The notes under the pieces are model-generated. The model was not told the DNA's origin. It did not search any database and saw only the letters and a program-made list of their open reading frames with translations. Both the position numbers and the translations under genes were made by a program. This document shows positions 47,855-59,219 of a stretch of DNA of 64,000 nt, in pieces. Origin of the DNA: Medicago truncatula (taxonomy: Eukaryota; Streptophyta; Magnoliopsida; Fabales; Fabaceae); NCBI RefSeq assembly GCF_003473485.1, contig NC_053044.1, forward strand, positions 35,530,091-35,594,090. The letters are read 5' to 3'. The first letter of the stretch is position 1. Each line of letters opens with the position of its first letter.

Positions 47855-49075
47855 TAGCCCACTATCAAATTCAGGTTACAACAAATTCTAAGCCTAATGG
47901 CGAGGTCACTACAAGATGCTAAAATTTCATGGTACATCGAGCTTCATACATTGTAGTTTGGCAGGAGGAAGGGATGGATGGTGGTGGAAGGGAAGCAGAA
48001 TTAGAGGGAATGGGTATTTCAAGGGACGCTAATTTGTGGAGAATGTCGTCAATTTTGGAGGCCGTAAGAGTTTGGGTTTCACCAAGGGTGGATTGATTGG
48101 TAGTGAGTTTGCTAATGGCTTCTTCCATTTTATTAGCGGTGGATTTTGAACGAGTAGTTTCCAGATTAGCTCGATGAAAATACCAAAGTATTAGGAACTG
48201 AGTAAATTTGCTATAGCTAGAGGGCTAATATAACCTCCTAAGAAGGAAATAGATAATGAGATTTTAAGTCTTGCTTGATTTGAAAATGCTGGAATCACAT
48301 CAATATATTAGGAAATGCAAAGGTGTGGCTTTCTTATAGATGATTTGACATAATCCCTAAAGTACTTTGGAGACATGATCTTTCTTTTAGGCATCTCATG
48401 TGGCCTCTCTTGTGTCTGGCCTTACTCTTTGCTTCCAGTCTATGTCTTATCATATTTGCTTTCCATCAACATCATATTGTTTTGTCGATGTGTTTGACAG
48501 GGGAATCAAGAGAATTAATTCTTTCAAAAACTGTGATTTGCTTGTCACCCTCGTGAAGGGAAAGTCTTGGGACTTATTGAAGCACTTGATTGACCCAACG
48601 ATCTTTCAATTCACACCGCAGTCTTAGAGTTTGATGCAAAAATCGACTTGAATTGTACTAATACTGTGTTTGGTAACCCAACATGTCACCACCAAAAGTT
48701 TTCTGAAGCTCCAATTATTAGTTTCAAATAAATGTGCGGTTACACGACAACTTTTTAAAATACAAAACACACAACAAGTCCCAAAATAGATATCTCTTTG
48801 AATTCGAGACTATTATTCACGAGTGCCAAGATATATTAGATTTAGAATCAAAATATTCTGATTATAAGGAGACAAGCAAATGTTGTTGCCCATTCTCTTG
48901 CTACAGTAGCTAACATTTTGTAAAGTTGTATTTCATACTATATTTTAAATGAAATGACATAAGATTATTTAGCTTGAAAAAATTGTACTTATTCTCTATA
49001 AACTATTCACTTTAAAATAACACTCCTACTATCAAATGTGTAAAAATCATTCAATTTAACATCATTGCCTAAATG
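47641..49075. repeat. Tandem duplication, copy A
   Basis: This block (AAATGCACACCATC to AACATCATTGCC) is repeated head to tail at 49084-50836. Shared landmarks in order: GGGATGTTACA, the gag-like frame, CAATCATATAATCATAT, TGTACTAATA.TGTGTTTGGT, and TATTTTAAATGAAATGACAT. It contains the start of a gypsy-type LTR and, upstream of it on the minus strand, a gag-like remnant. Confidence 0.85.
47919..48128 (-). pseudogene. Retrotransposon gag N-terminal remnant, copy A
   Basis: The frame MEEAISKLTTNQSTLGETQT with SKIDDILHKLASLEIP is the kind of short coiled N-terminus found in plant Ty3/gypsy gag proteins. It is 69 codons long and is followed by stop and LTR sequence, so the rest of gag-pol is deleted. 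The assignment is from general resemblance. Its twin is at 49384-49686. Confidence 0.5.
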
Positions 49076-49383
49076 TGTCGAAATGCACATCATAAAGTCA
49101 AATAGAAAGCATGGCATAAAATATTTCCATAATCAATCATGCCTGCACAATAATCATATAATCATATATTTCATACTTTAAGAGTAACCACACAACAATT
49201 ATAATTAAGTCAGAACATATAAAATTCAGGTTCACAACAAATTCTTAGCCTAATGGACTAACGATACTAAGACTAGCTAGAGCTAATAATCAGGGATGTT
49301 ACACAACCCACTATCACAGTACCCACTCAATTCAACTATTTGTCAAACTTTTTCAAATTTCATGGTGATGTCATTGCAATATG

Positions 49384-49686
49384 TTAAAATTTCATGGTAC
49401 ATCGAGCTTCATGCGGTGTGGTTTGGTAGGAGGAGGGGATGGTTGATGGTGGAAGGAGAAGCATAACAGAGAGAGTGGGTATGTCAAGGGAGGCTAACTT
49501 GTGGAGAATGTCATCAATTAGGGAGGCCGGGAGAGTTTGGATTTCAACAAGGGTAAATTGATCAGTAATGAGTTTGCTAATGGCTTCTTCCATTTTATCG
49601 GCTGTGGCTTTCGAACATGTAGTTTTTGGATTAGCCCGATGAAAACACCAAAGTGTTAGGAACTGGGTAAATTTGCAATAGTTCAA
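49384..49686 (-). pseudogene. Retrotransposon gag N-terminal remnant, copy B
   Basis: The frame holds MEEAISKLITDQFTLVEIQT and LIDDILHKLASLDIP, parallel to 47919-48128. The open frame here extends further upstream (FCHRANPK-like residues before the Met), which suggests that the original protein began earlier. It is dead because no downstream gag-pol exists. Confidence 0.5.
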
Positions 49687-50053
49687 GGACTAGCAACCTC
49701 CTAAGAAGGAAAAAGATAATGAAATTTAGATTCTTTCTTGATTTCAAAATGCTGGAATTACTTCAATTAATCAGAAAATACATACTACTATATTTGCCGT
49801 AACAAAATTCAAATAACTAAGATAAGAATCTAACAATCCATTTTTTTGTATCAGGCATTGATAGCTAATATAATTGGTTATTCACTATCTGATGCAACCT
49901 TCTCGATATACTTCAATGGTATGGCTCTTCCATAGATGACATGGCATAATCTCCCAAGTACCTTAGACTCAGGATCTTTCTTTTGGGTTTCTTGTTTGCT
50001 ATCTCCTATGCCTGGCCCAACTATTTGCTTCAGTCCACGTCCTATCATATTTC

Positions 50054-50203
50054 GATGGTTGCTCTTTTGGCCTCCTATTCGCTCTTTATCCTGAAAAATA
50101 ACCTTCCAGAGTTGTCTCTGGAAGCCTTTTAAAACACAGAATATCGTTCATGAGTTATTCATGAACAATTTGCGCATTTATGAGGGACAAAAGAGCAACC
50201 ATC
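50054..50203. mobile_element. Mutator-type MITE, 150 bp
   Basis: The termini GATGGTTGCTCTTTTG and CAAAAGAGCAACCATC are perfect inverted repeats. A 9-bp duplication with one change (TCATATTTC 50045-50053, TCATATTTT 50204-50212) flanks it, the size expected for Mutator-like elements. The paralogous site in copy A (near 48446) is empty, which confirms insertion after the duplication or in one allele. Confidence 0.92.
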
Positions 50204-51151
50204 TCATATTTTCTTCCAATCAACATTATATTGTTTTGTCGATGTGTTTGAGAGGGGAAGTAGGATAATCAATTCTTGTAAAAACTATGTGATTTTCTTA
50301 TCAAGTCAAACCTCGTGAAGGGGAAGCATTGGGACTTCTTGAAGAACTTGGTTGAACCAACAATATTTTAGTTCACATCATAATCTTTGAGTTTAATACA
50401 AAAATCAATATGGATTGTACTAATAATGTGTTTGGTAAGTGGTAACCCAGCAAGTCACCACTACCACGTATTAGCCCTCTCTCATTGTAGGCTTTTTGAA
50501 GCTCCAAACATACCGTCACACAACAACTTTTTAAAATACCAAACACACAATAAGTCTTGAAGTAGAGATCTCTATGAATTTGAGACTATTATTCATAAAT
50601 GCTAAAATATATTAGATTCAAATCAAACTATGATTCTTATTATAATGTGACGAGCTAATGTTGTTTCTCATTCTCTTGCTCCGATATCTAATATGTTGTA
50701 TTTGATATTATATTTTAAATGAAATGACATAAGACTAATTAGCTAGAAAAAAATTGCACTTATTCTCTGTAAACTATCCACTTTGAACTAACACTACTAT
50801 CAAATGTGTAAAAATAATTTCATTTAACATCATTCCCCAAACAAGTCTAATCATATCTTATCCTATATCCAGTATAAAATATGAAAGACAAATCACCTCT
50901 AAATAGTAGATGACACTTGTCAAATAGAGTCAAAATTATTTCTGAAAGAAGTACAACAACAACTCTATTGTCTTTTTAACCAAATTGTATAAAGTTCCAA
51001 ATTGTAATATAGTCTATAGATGATATTCATCAAAATATGTATAACATAATTATACAACAACATATCAATTATTCAATTTAACTATAAAAAAAAAAAAAAA
51101 CAAAAGAGAAGAGAAGAAATATAGTACTATTGTCATTGTGCATGGAAATTA

Positions 51152-51883
51152 CTATTTGGTATAGCGCGGAAGGTCGAAGAAACATGCAGGACACCTTATC
51201 AAACCATTGGAATTGCAAGTCAAACAAGTCCTAAACCCATTCTTCTCAACAAAAACCCTATGACTTCCATAGCATTCATCACACACCACAAATCTCATTC
51301 CTCCACAAAAATCACATGAATTTGGTAAAGTTTTCGGTAACCGTTCAATCATCTCCTGCAACTCACCGCTATCATAAATCTTCTTCAAATCATCAACACC
51401 GCCTATATATTCACCTCCGATGAACACACACGGCAGAGGAACATTCCGACGACTGAGAATCTGTTGAAGCTCTTCACGAAACTTTTCGTCGACGCAGACA
51501 TCACGTTCATCGACTGCGGTTGAGAATCTTTTGAGGATGGATATGACAGTGCGACAATCATTGAATGTGCGGCGGATGACGCGGAGGCTGGTGTAGTAGA
51601 CGACGACTCCGCCATGGTCGAAGGTGGAGGGGACGGTGATGGTAGAGCGGATGGTGACGGGTCGGAGGAGGGAGGGTGAAAAGCTTATACGGCGGAAGAG
51701 TGATGGAGGAGTTTTGGGTGAACCGGGTTCAGGTTCCGGTTCAGGTTGGAGGATTGTTTGGATGTCTTTGAAGGAATGGAATGAACCATAGGGACATGGT
51801 CGAATAGTTAACGCTGGTGCTGTGGTTCGAACAGGTTTATCACGTTTATTACCTCGTGATAAACCTAACCATGAAAGCCACAT
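51152..51883 (-). CDS. Glutaredoxin-like protein with C-terminal zinc-ribbon cysteines
   Basis: This is a single exon of 243 codons. Residues about 88-190 form the glutaredoxin-like fold: VVVYYTSLRVIRRTFNDC at the start, then VPLPCVFIGGEYIGGVDDL with the conserved proline and GG motif. The usual CPYC/CGYC active site is missing; the first cysteine position reads as SLRV, with a lone cysteine after FND. The C-terminus has four CxxC pairs (CDFC, CDEC, CLTC, CPAC), likely a metal-binding ribbon. Family knowledge: such land-plant GRX-like proteins (the Arabidopsis At5g06470/At3g28850 type) have unclear substrates and are probably not classical dithiol reductases. The N-terminus MWLSWLGLSRGNK may be myristoylation-independent membrane or organelle targeting; this is uncertain. 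First in-frame Met chosen. Confidence 0.88.
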   Translation of the reverse strand: MWLSWLGLSRGNKRDKPVRTTAPALTIRPCPYGSFHSFKDIQTILQPEPEPEPGSPKTPPSLFRRISFSPSLLRPVTIRSTITVPSTFDHGGVVVYYTSLRVIRRTFNDCRTVISILKRFSTAVDERDVCVDEKFREELQQILSRRNVPLPCVFIGGEYIGGVDDLKKIYDSGELQEMIERLPKTLPNSCDFCGGMRFVVCDECYGSHRVFVEKNGFRTCLTCNSNGLIRCPACFFDLPRYTK

Positions 51884-52962
51884 TAGTGAAGAGATTAGGA
51901 GGAGAAAAAATGAGAGGATTTTTTATTTGCTGAGGAAAAGTTTTGTTACATTGGCATTGTAATATGAAGTGATTAAAAGGAGTATTTGTGATTTTGTTTA
52001 TGGGTTATCTTGGTAAAAGTCATCTTAATAATTACCATTTTTGTAAAATAATAATGTTTTATATGATTTTCTTGATTCTTCTTTTTTATTTTTTGGTTTA
52101 ATGTTTTTCCCTTTATCACACCTTTTTTGTACTTTCCATAAATCATTCCATCCTTTTTATGCAATGAATCTGTTCATTTTTTTTTCTTCTACAATGAGTA
52201 TAATTGTATATTATTATCAATAGACAAAAAGTTTAAATATATATCTAATTATATATTACTATTTTGAAAAGTCAGAGTTTTTTTTTAAGAGGAAAAGTCA
52301 AAGACATATATCACTTTTTAATTTTTATTTTGAAAAATATATATATATATTTATCACTATTATGCTACTTTATTAATTATATTAGTTCATAAAATATCTA
52401 ATCAAACTTTAAAATTAATTTGGAGTGTATGCCCTAATTGTTTTTACACATGATTTTTTTTTAAGAAGGTTTTAACATGAAATTAGTAAAATTACTCCAT
52501 GCCATTTTTTTTATTAGTTCAGAAAATAGCTATACGCACCCCTATTTCACATGATATTGTTAGATTCATATATGAAATATTATATTTGTTGGTACATACA
52601 AATTAATCTTTTAAACTTTTCTATATAGTTAGAATTTTTTGTCATTACTCTCAATAAAATTATCCACTACCGCTTCTGTTATATTTTATAAGAAAATATG
52701 AGTCAACTAAAACTAATGTATTTAACTTATAATATGGATTAAGTACATTAACTTTTATTGATCCATATGTTTATTATAAAAAGGACTAGAGGTAGTATTT
52801 GATTAATTTAATTGTTTTTGATTTTGTCTAAGACATGTCAACTAATTAATAAGAGTTTATCTTTGTAATCTCATGAGACATAATTAAAATTTCACACCAA
52901 TAATAAAAACATACAATATTAACTACTCAATTTTTATCACTATTTTTTTTTACAAAAATAAA
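51884..52962. other. AT-rich upstream region of the GRX-like gene
   Basis: Promoter and intergenic DNA without a coding frame. An (AT)n run lies near 52338-52350. No clear TATA box can be singled out. Confidence 0.4.
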
Positions 52963-53470
52963 TTATATTCATTCACTCAAATTGATAGAGTACATTAATA
53001 CAATGCAAATTCGTTAAAAACAAAAACGATGAATCTGTGCACAAACTCACAACAACCATGATAATAGTATAAAACGACAAAGTACAAAAGCCTACACATG
53101 TGACTATATTCAAGTCTCCGGAATACCTATGTCTCGGATATTCAACGTTGACGACGTCAAAATCATTGATTGGATCTGCACTGGATCGAAGCTGATATGA
53201 CAATCTAAACCAAACAAATACATGAACGAAACAAGAAAGACAAACAATGCCCCACAAAGACGACGGACAAAGTAATGTCGCACTAAGACGACGAAATCAC
53301 AAAATAAAAAATGAAATAGATGTGAAAATCACTTATTTCAATAAAAAAGATTGAGAAAAATGAGTTAGATGGATGACTTTGAGTAAAAAAAATTAACCTA
53401 AATCACTCCTCTTTAGTGGATAAATAAACTAGAGTTTAGGTGACGGCTCATAAGATAAAGGGAAAACATT
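52963..53470. repeat. Dispersed repeat R, copy 2
   Basis: CACTCAAATTGATAGAGTAC, TAGTATAAAACGACAAAGTA and GTGACTATATTCAAGTCTCC match copy 1 at 43797-44390 in order and orientation. Here it is not inside a CACTA-like element, so R moves or is copied independently. No terminal repeats are recognised. Confidence 0.6.
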
Positions 53471-54619
53471 GATGGTCAATTTTTATACTACTTAACTACT
53501 TTTGTTTCTATCCAAACAAAATACATAAATTCCACCTATCTTCTTTATTTTCTCTCACATCTATTTGTTTCTCACTCTTTATTTCTTTCGGTAAAATGCA
53601 TCTTCACTGTTTTTTTTAAGGGAGGTTTCTTCACTATTAACTAGGTTATTGATAGCATAAAGATCAAGTTTGATGGCTTAATCCTTTGCATTGTACACAA
53701 GTCTAAATACAAATTTACTATTTTAAACTTTTTCACATGTGCAAATTTGTACATGTTAGAAAAATCCTTTAAAGATTAGTGTAAAAAAGTTTGTTTAAAA
53801 TAAGTTTGAAGTTGTAACCCTCAAATCTTATGCAAATATAATCATAACCTCGTTATGTCTAAACCACTAAAGGTGTTTAATTCACAATGAATGAAAATAT
53901 AATAGTTACATTAATATAGAAGTTAAGTGTTAAAAGATTATTACACTACAAAATGGAAACTGGTGAGCTTTTTGCATCACTCACCTAAGTAATCCTAACT
54001 CTAACTCAAAAAGAACTAGCACTTATGCTCATCGATGGAGGAGATGAGATTGAGTGAGAACTCTATTGGCTGCTAATCTTAGCTGGACCTTGGTTGCTCA
54101 ATTCAAACTAACAAATTTCGGACCATTTGCATCACAATGTGGTTGCTCTTTTACAATGCAAGTACGACCACTACAAGTTGCGCCCTTTGGTAATTTCTCA
54201 TATGATACATCCTTGTCTTATTCTCTTTTAACTAAACATATTATTTTATTCCTCGTACTACAATCATTGGAGACAACTCATTGAACTTCGTCCCCACGTA
54301 AAGGCAAACAAGTAACCCAAGAGTTTGTATAATTGTACGACCTATACTAAACATCCTTCAACGATACAACTAAAGAATCCTTCCCAGTGCGGCATCTGCT
54401 TACATCGCAAAATCCTTCCTAGCGATGTATCTTTTTATATCGCCACAACATATATTCCACATGTTCCAAAAATCAACCATAACAAGCATTACTAGCTCAA
54501 AATGACTAAATAACAATTAAAACTAATTAAATTTCTAAAATCGTAAATAGACAGTGATTAGATGTCATAGGCCATGCAATCGCTCAAAGCACCATAAAAT
54601 ATTGGAAATAAATGCAAGG
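53471..54619. other. Intergenic DNA, no gene seen
   Basis: AT-rich with short frames only. No domain or repeat could be named. Confidence 0.35.
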
Positions 54620-55440
54620 TAATAACCATCATTTTGTTGGTTATCAAGAGGATAGGTGCCACCCCTCACTGATAAAAGATGAACTATCAGGATTTTTACC
54701 TAGAAACCACTTCCAATAAGAGAACTTCACTCCCTTAATCAGCTGCTCAAAGGTACATGGTTTCCCAAAGAAGATGTGGTCATTTCAAAACTTTCAGATG
54801 GTTCAAACAACATATTTCCAAGCTAAATACAACTCTAATATAAAATGACGCCAAGAACCAAACTCAAGAAAAATAGCCACCATTCCCAGCAAACCACTCG
54901 GGGCTACATGTGTCCAACGTAACCACCTACAGACATTGTACTAGACTGACTGAGCCATACTACAAGTATTAAAGATACGATTCACAGATTCCTCTGTCAA
55001 ACCACAAAAGACACAAGAAGTTGCACTCTGGTCCGCTATCACCCATATCTTAAAGAGATTATCGTGAGTAGGAATCCTATCTCTAATAAGCTGCTAAGAG
55101 AAGGTGACCGCCTTGAGAGGGGCCCAAGAATGCAAGGGATTGGCAAGGATTAAGGTTCGATATGGTCTAGGATCAACATGAACAAAACCACATGAAGATA
55201 TGAGTTGGTAAGGTGATTTAAAAAAAAAAGATACCAAGGGATCACCCTTCCAAACCCAAGAATCAGAGGCAAGAGAGATGTTAACCGCTGAAATAAGAGC
55301 TAAAAGCTCGGCTAGCTGACCTTCTTCCCACACAAACAGATTTATCCACCACTTAAGGTCCCACACCCACTCCGACCCTATCATTGAGCCCAAATTCCCC
55401 ACCAGGCTATCCTTCTTCTGCTCAGAAATCAAGAACATAT
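54620..55440 (-). mobile_element. LINE pseudogene fragment with zf-RVT domain
   Basis: The minus strand reads SDSWVWKGDPLVSFFFKSPY, then (after a stop) LIRDRIPTHDNLFKIWVIAD and SCVFCGLTEESVNRIFNTCS, the zinc-binding region of plant LINE polyproteins. Several in-frame stops show it is dead. The family differs from the copies at 35472 and 56488. No poly(A) or duplication was found; borders are approximate. Confidence 0.75.
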
Positions 55441-56487
55441 GGGGGAACTAAGTCTTAAGATCGGATGAACCCGCCCATACATCATCCTAGAAAGAGGTAT
55501 CAAGACCATTTCTCACAAACTACATGATAATGTTAGAAATTTAATCAAAATCACAAACATATATACCTATAAATTTAATTAAAATTTCATAAAAAAATAA
55601 TTCATAATTTATAAATATTAGCGCAATAAAAAGAGTAGAAAAACGGTTTACGCTATTAATGAAATAATAAGAGTGCAAAACTTTATATTACCTCTTGCTA
55701 TAGTGAATAAAACTACGAGGTTATAATAGCTTTATCCGGAGAAATTAAAGAGATAGCAACCATTTCTTACAAAGGCATCGATAATGAGACGAGTCTTTGT
55801 TGGTTAAGAAAAAACTTAACATTATTTGTCCGCCAAAGTAGGGAAAAAGATGTACATACAAGCATACATGAACAAACGATTTGAGTTTCGGACTTTCGGT
55901 TAATTCCTTGTTGTAATGATTTGAGTTTTCTTTTTAAGAAGCCAAAAATTCTATATTAGCAACGATTAAATTCTAGCCAGTATAAGGTGTTTACATATAG
56001 AATTTAACAACAAATGGAAAAGAAAAGAAAATAACATTTGAGTTTAAATTTGGAACTCCTTAGTTTATAGGGCATATAACAAACTTCATTGTAATTTTTT
56101 CACTGAAACAATGGGTTCTGTTTAACCTTATTTTTTTTTTTTGAAGGATTAAAACTTAAAAGATGTGTGTCTCTCATATTTTATTTGCTTTTTTTTTAAA
56201 GAAAAATAAAAATTCACACGTTAAAAATTCATTTTCTTTTATCAAATACGTTAATAATTCATATTATTTTCAAAGTTGCACATTGTATACTTTTGTTTTT
56301 AGTGTTCATCAAACAAATTAACTCCTCTCTAAAAGATCAAACTAATTATTTGTTTTATATCAAAAATAAATATATTCTACTTAGAAATATTTAGAGGAAT
56401 CTCGGATAAGATCCATTTTAACCTTAAAAAGGAAATGGTACATATTAATGGATTTAAGTTATTTAAATACAACATTTGTTTCTAATT
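55441..56487. other. Intergenic DNA, no gene seen
   Basis: AT-rich, without a readable gene or assigned repeat. Confidence 0.35.
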
Positions 56488-56952
56488 TGTGATGCGTTTT
56501 CACCTTTTTGGCCTCTGGTGCGCCATTGGTTGGGTATCATAGGTGTTGATACCAATGTTCTTCTAGACCATTTTCTTCAGTTTGTGAACTTGACAGGTGG
56601 AGGCAAAGCTACTAGAGACTTTCTTCAGCTTATTTGGCTCTTGTGCGTTTGAGTTTTATGGAACGAACGTAATAACAGGCTTTTCAATAATGTTGTAACT
56701 TCTATTCCCAGGTTGTTAGATAAAGTTAAATATATGTCTTTAGCCTGGTTGAAAGCCAAAAATGTTTTTAGGTTTGGTTCAGATAGGTGGTGCTCAAGTC
56801 CCTTCCAATGTTTGGGCATCACGTGATGATTTTTTGTTTGCTTTTATGACTCTGTGTTTGTAGAGTAGCTCTTTTGGCACGCCTTGTACTATAGGAGCTG
56901 CTTTTGGTGGTTAATATATATCCCATTTTTGATTGTTCAAAAAAAAAAAAAA
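56488..56952 (+). mobile_element. 5'-truncated LINE 3' end with poly(A)
   Basis: Translation gives LLDHFLQFVNLTGGGKATRD, LQLIWLLCV-stop-VLWNERNNRLFN and RLLDKVKYMSLAWLKAKNVF, followed by TTTTGGCACGCCTTGTACTA and a poly(A) at 56939-56952. It is parallel to 35472-36078 in the same orientation. One in-frame TGA marks it as defective. Confidence 0.8.
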
Positions 56953-57639
56953 TACAAATGGAATAAAATCAATTTCCGGGTTTGGTAGTCTTCTAGTTTT
57001 ATGTTTTTTCTTTCTTTTTTTAATAACTTTTTCACTTAAAAAGTGGAATAAAATCAATTTCAATAGCATATTTTATTTTTAAAAGAGATATTGTTTTTAA
57101 AAAAACAAAACAAAATTTAGAAGTGGCCTATGAAAACTTATTACTTTCAAGATTTTAAAATTGATAAGGACATTGCATGCAATATATGCAAGGTGGGTTC
57201 AAACACAAGATTTTCATTTATTCACTTTAAATGTTGAATTTTTAACCATTGGAGAAAAAAAAATTGTTTGGTTAAGCAGTTGAAAATAACTGAATCTAAA
57301 ATACGGATCTGATTTTAGTGAAAAGTAATATTTATTGATGGATTTAAAGAAATAATACTTTTTATTTTTTGAAAGAAGAAATCATATTTTTTATTTTTTG
57401 AAGGAAAAAATAAAAAGTATTATAAATATATGAAAAGTAGTTTTGTTAATTTTTCAATAAATATATGAAAGAGAAAATCATTATTAATAACGATGATACT
57501 AGATTTTTTCAAAAAAAAAAAAACGATGATAATATCGAACATTTATAAAAGTTGTTTTATACAAGAGACTTCATCCTAACTTACAAGCTCAAATACTTTT
57601 TTTTTTTTTTTTCGGAAAAAAGGGTGTAAAATACTTATT

Positions 57640-57761
57640 GTTTTTTGTTGAAAAAGATAAATTAGTCCACATAAATTGACATCGAAGGAATCGAACCAAA
57701 AATTTTGAGAAGGAACACACTCGTCGGTCCCGAACCAATATCAGGCCAACCTAAGTGGATT
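57640..57761 (-). mobile_element. SINE with 16-bp target-site duplication
   Basis: The minus strand starts ATCCACTTAGGTTGGCCTGA, has GGTTCGGGACCGACGAGTGT and a B box TTGGTTCGATTCC, and ends in a short T/A-rich tail. The duplication GTGTAAAATACTTATT (57624-57639) and GTGTAAAGTACTTATT (57762-57777) with one change proves retroposition. It is a different SINE family from the one at 43406. Confidence 0.88.
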
Positions 57762-57777
57762 GTGTAAAGTACTTATT

Positions 57778-58529
57778 ATAAGTATAAATAAAGATATGGT
57801 GACAAAACACTATAGCGTGGCAGATCAAGTTCAAATCACGGTTGAAAGAAGTATTCTCATTTATTGTATGACACACCTCGAATAGGTTTATATCTAATAG
57901 AGGAAACATATGAGAAACAAAAAATAAATAAAAAACACTTTATAACACATTTAAAATCTACTATATTTAAACGGTTCAGATTTAGATAGTAGATGAAATT
58001 ACCGTGATTCAGATGACATGTTTTCTTTCGCTAGATGATGTAGTGTCCGCTTCTTTAGTCCAGAGGAATTGCTTCGAACAATGATTCATATGATAACCAT
58101 TTTGTTTTTTGAAAACTCGGTATCCGATCCAAGAACCGACTAATATGAGAGGACCAATCCCACCACCCGCTTACGGGAGCCCCATTTAAAGGCAGAACAA
58201 AGTTCCGTATGAACTTGTCTACCGAAAGTGACATCAGAGATAGTCGAACGTCAGACTTTGAGATGATCAAACTCCAAGATCCCAAACCAACCACTAGATG
58301 ATGTGCATTTTGTTTCGTCTGTGTTGAATGTTATGCACGTTAAGCACACATTAAAGAATAATTTGTTCTCTCCTATTATTTGTTATCACCAAAATTAGAA
58401 ATCATTGTTCTTCAAATCAATTTGGTTCTAACAAGTTTGAACACTACAACTTCACCAAAAACCTCAACACGTTAGAAACTAATTTGGATTAACTAATTTA
58501 AACTTATCTACTATCATAGGTTTTGTGAG
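57778..58529. other. Intergenic DNA with one unassigned open frame
   Basis: A 79-codon minus frame (58294-58055; GWWDWSSHISRFLDRIPSFQ) reads protein-like but has no family I recognise and no supporting exon. It is left unassigned. Confidence 0.3.
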
Positions 58530-58700
58530 ACAGCTTGGGAGCCCTTATGAAAGTCATAAGCTAATTTTAGCTTATTTTTATTAGTTTTTCAAGATAGATT
58601 ATGAAAACGGCTTATAGTTTATACAAAAACAATTTAACTTAATTTTATCTTTTGTTATAGAAATAACTTATATATGAGTGCTTATATGATAAGGTATACG
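58530..58700. mobile_element. MITE of the 'GTTTGGATAAACAACTTAATTA' family, decayed
   Basis: Holds AGACAGCTTGGGAGCCCTTA, TTTTCAAGATAGATTATGAA and ATTTTATCTTTTGTTATAGA, which are the reverse complement of segments in the copies at 27689 and 32425. Borders are uncertain. Confidence 0.5.
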
Positions 58701-59219
58701 AGTCTTGATTTATATGTCTTTCAACATCTATTTTTCATTGAATGTGAGACTTACTTCTAACTCATACTTGACACATCAACATTTTCTCTCCCAAACGTTA
58801 GACTTTACACATCCTTGATCCAACATGAGGAACCACTTTCCGCTTCCCCACCAAGTCGAACTATACGTTGATATCATTGTCGCGGCTTCGTGGAGAGCCT
58901 AAAAGAGTGGCGTGGTCATCACATTTATCTAAGAACAATCACATAAGTGGGTTTGGACACGACATATGCACCCAAAATCATAAGCTTTTAGATATATGAG
59001 TTTTTTCATTTATATATTGTTTATAAGCCTTCTAACTTATACTTGACACGTAAACAACCTTGAAATTCAGAGAGCCATCATGTTGCCACAATATTAGGAT
59101 AAATTAAATGTAACCAAAAAAAAATATCAGGATAAATTAAAATAATAAATGAGTAACCCTACATTTTTTTTTTTATCAAATAATATGACAAGCAATCAAT
59201 CCTATTCATGGTTCAGATT

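Larger units (their letters stand above)
49084..50836. repeat. Tandem duplication, copy B
   Basis: This is the second copy of the block at 47641-49075, longer because of a 150-bp MITE at 50054-50203 and smaller indels. It ends at AACATCATTCCCC, matching the end of copy A (AACATCATTGCC). Confidence 0.85.

Noticed and set aside
58055-58294. 79-codon minus frame with Trp-rich GWWDWSSHISRF
   Set aside because: No known family, no exon context and no promoter; left as unassigned.
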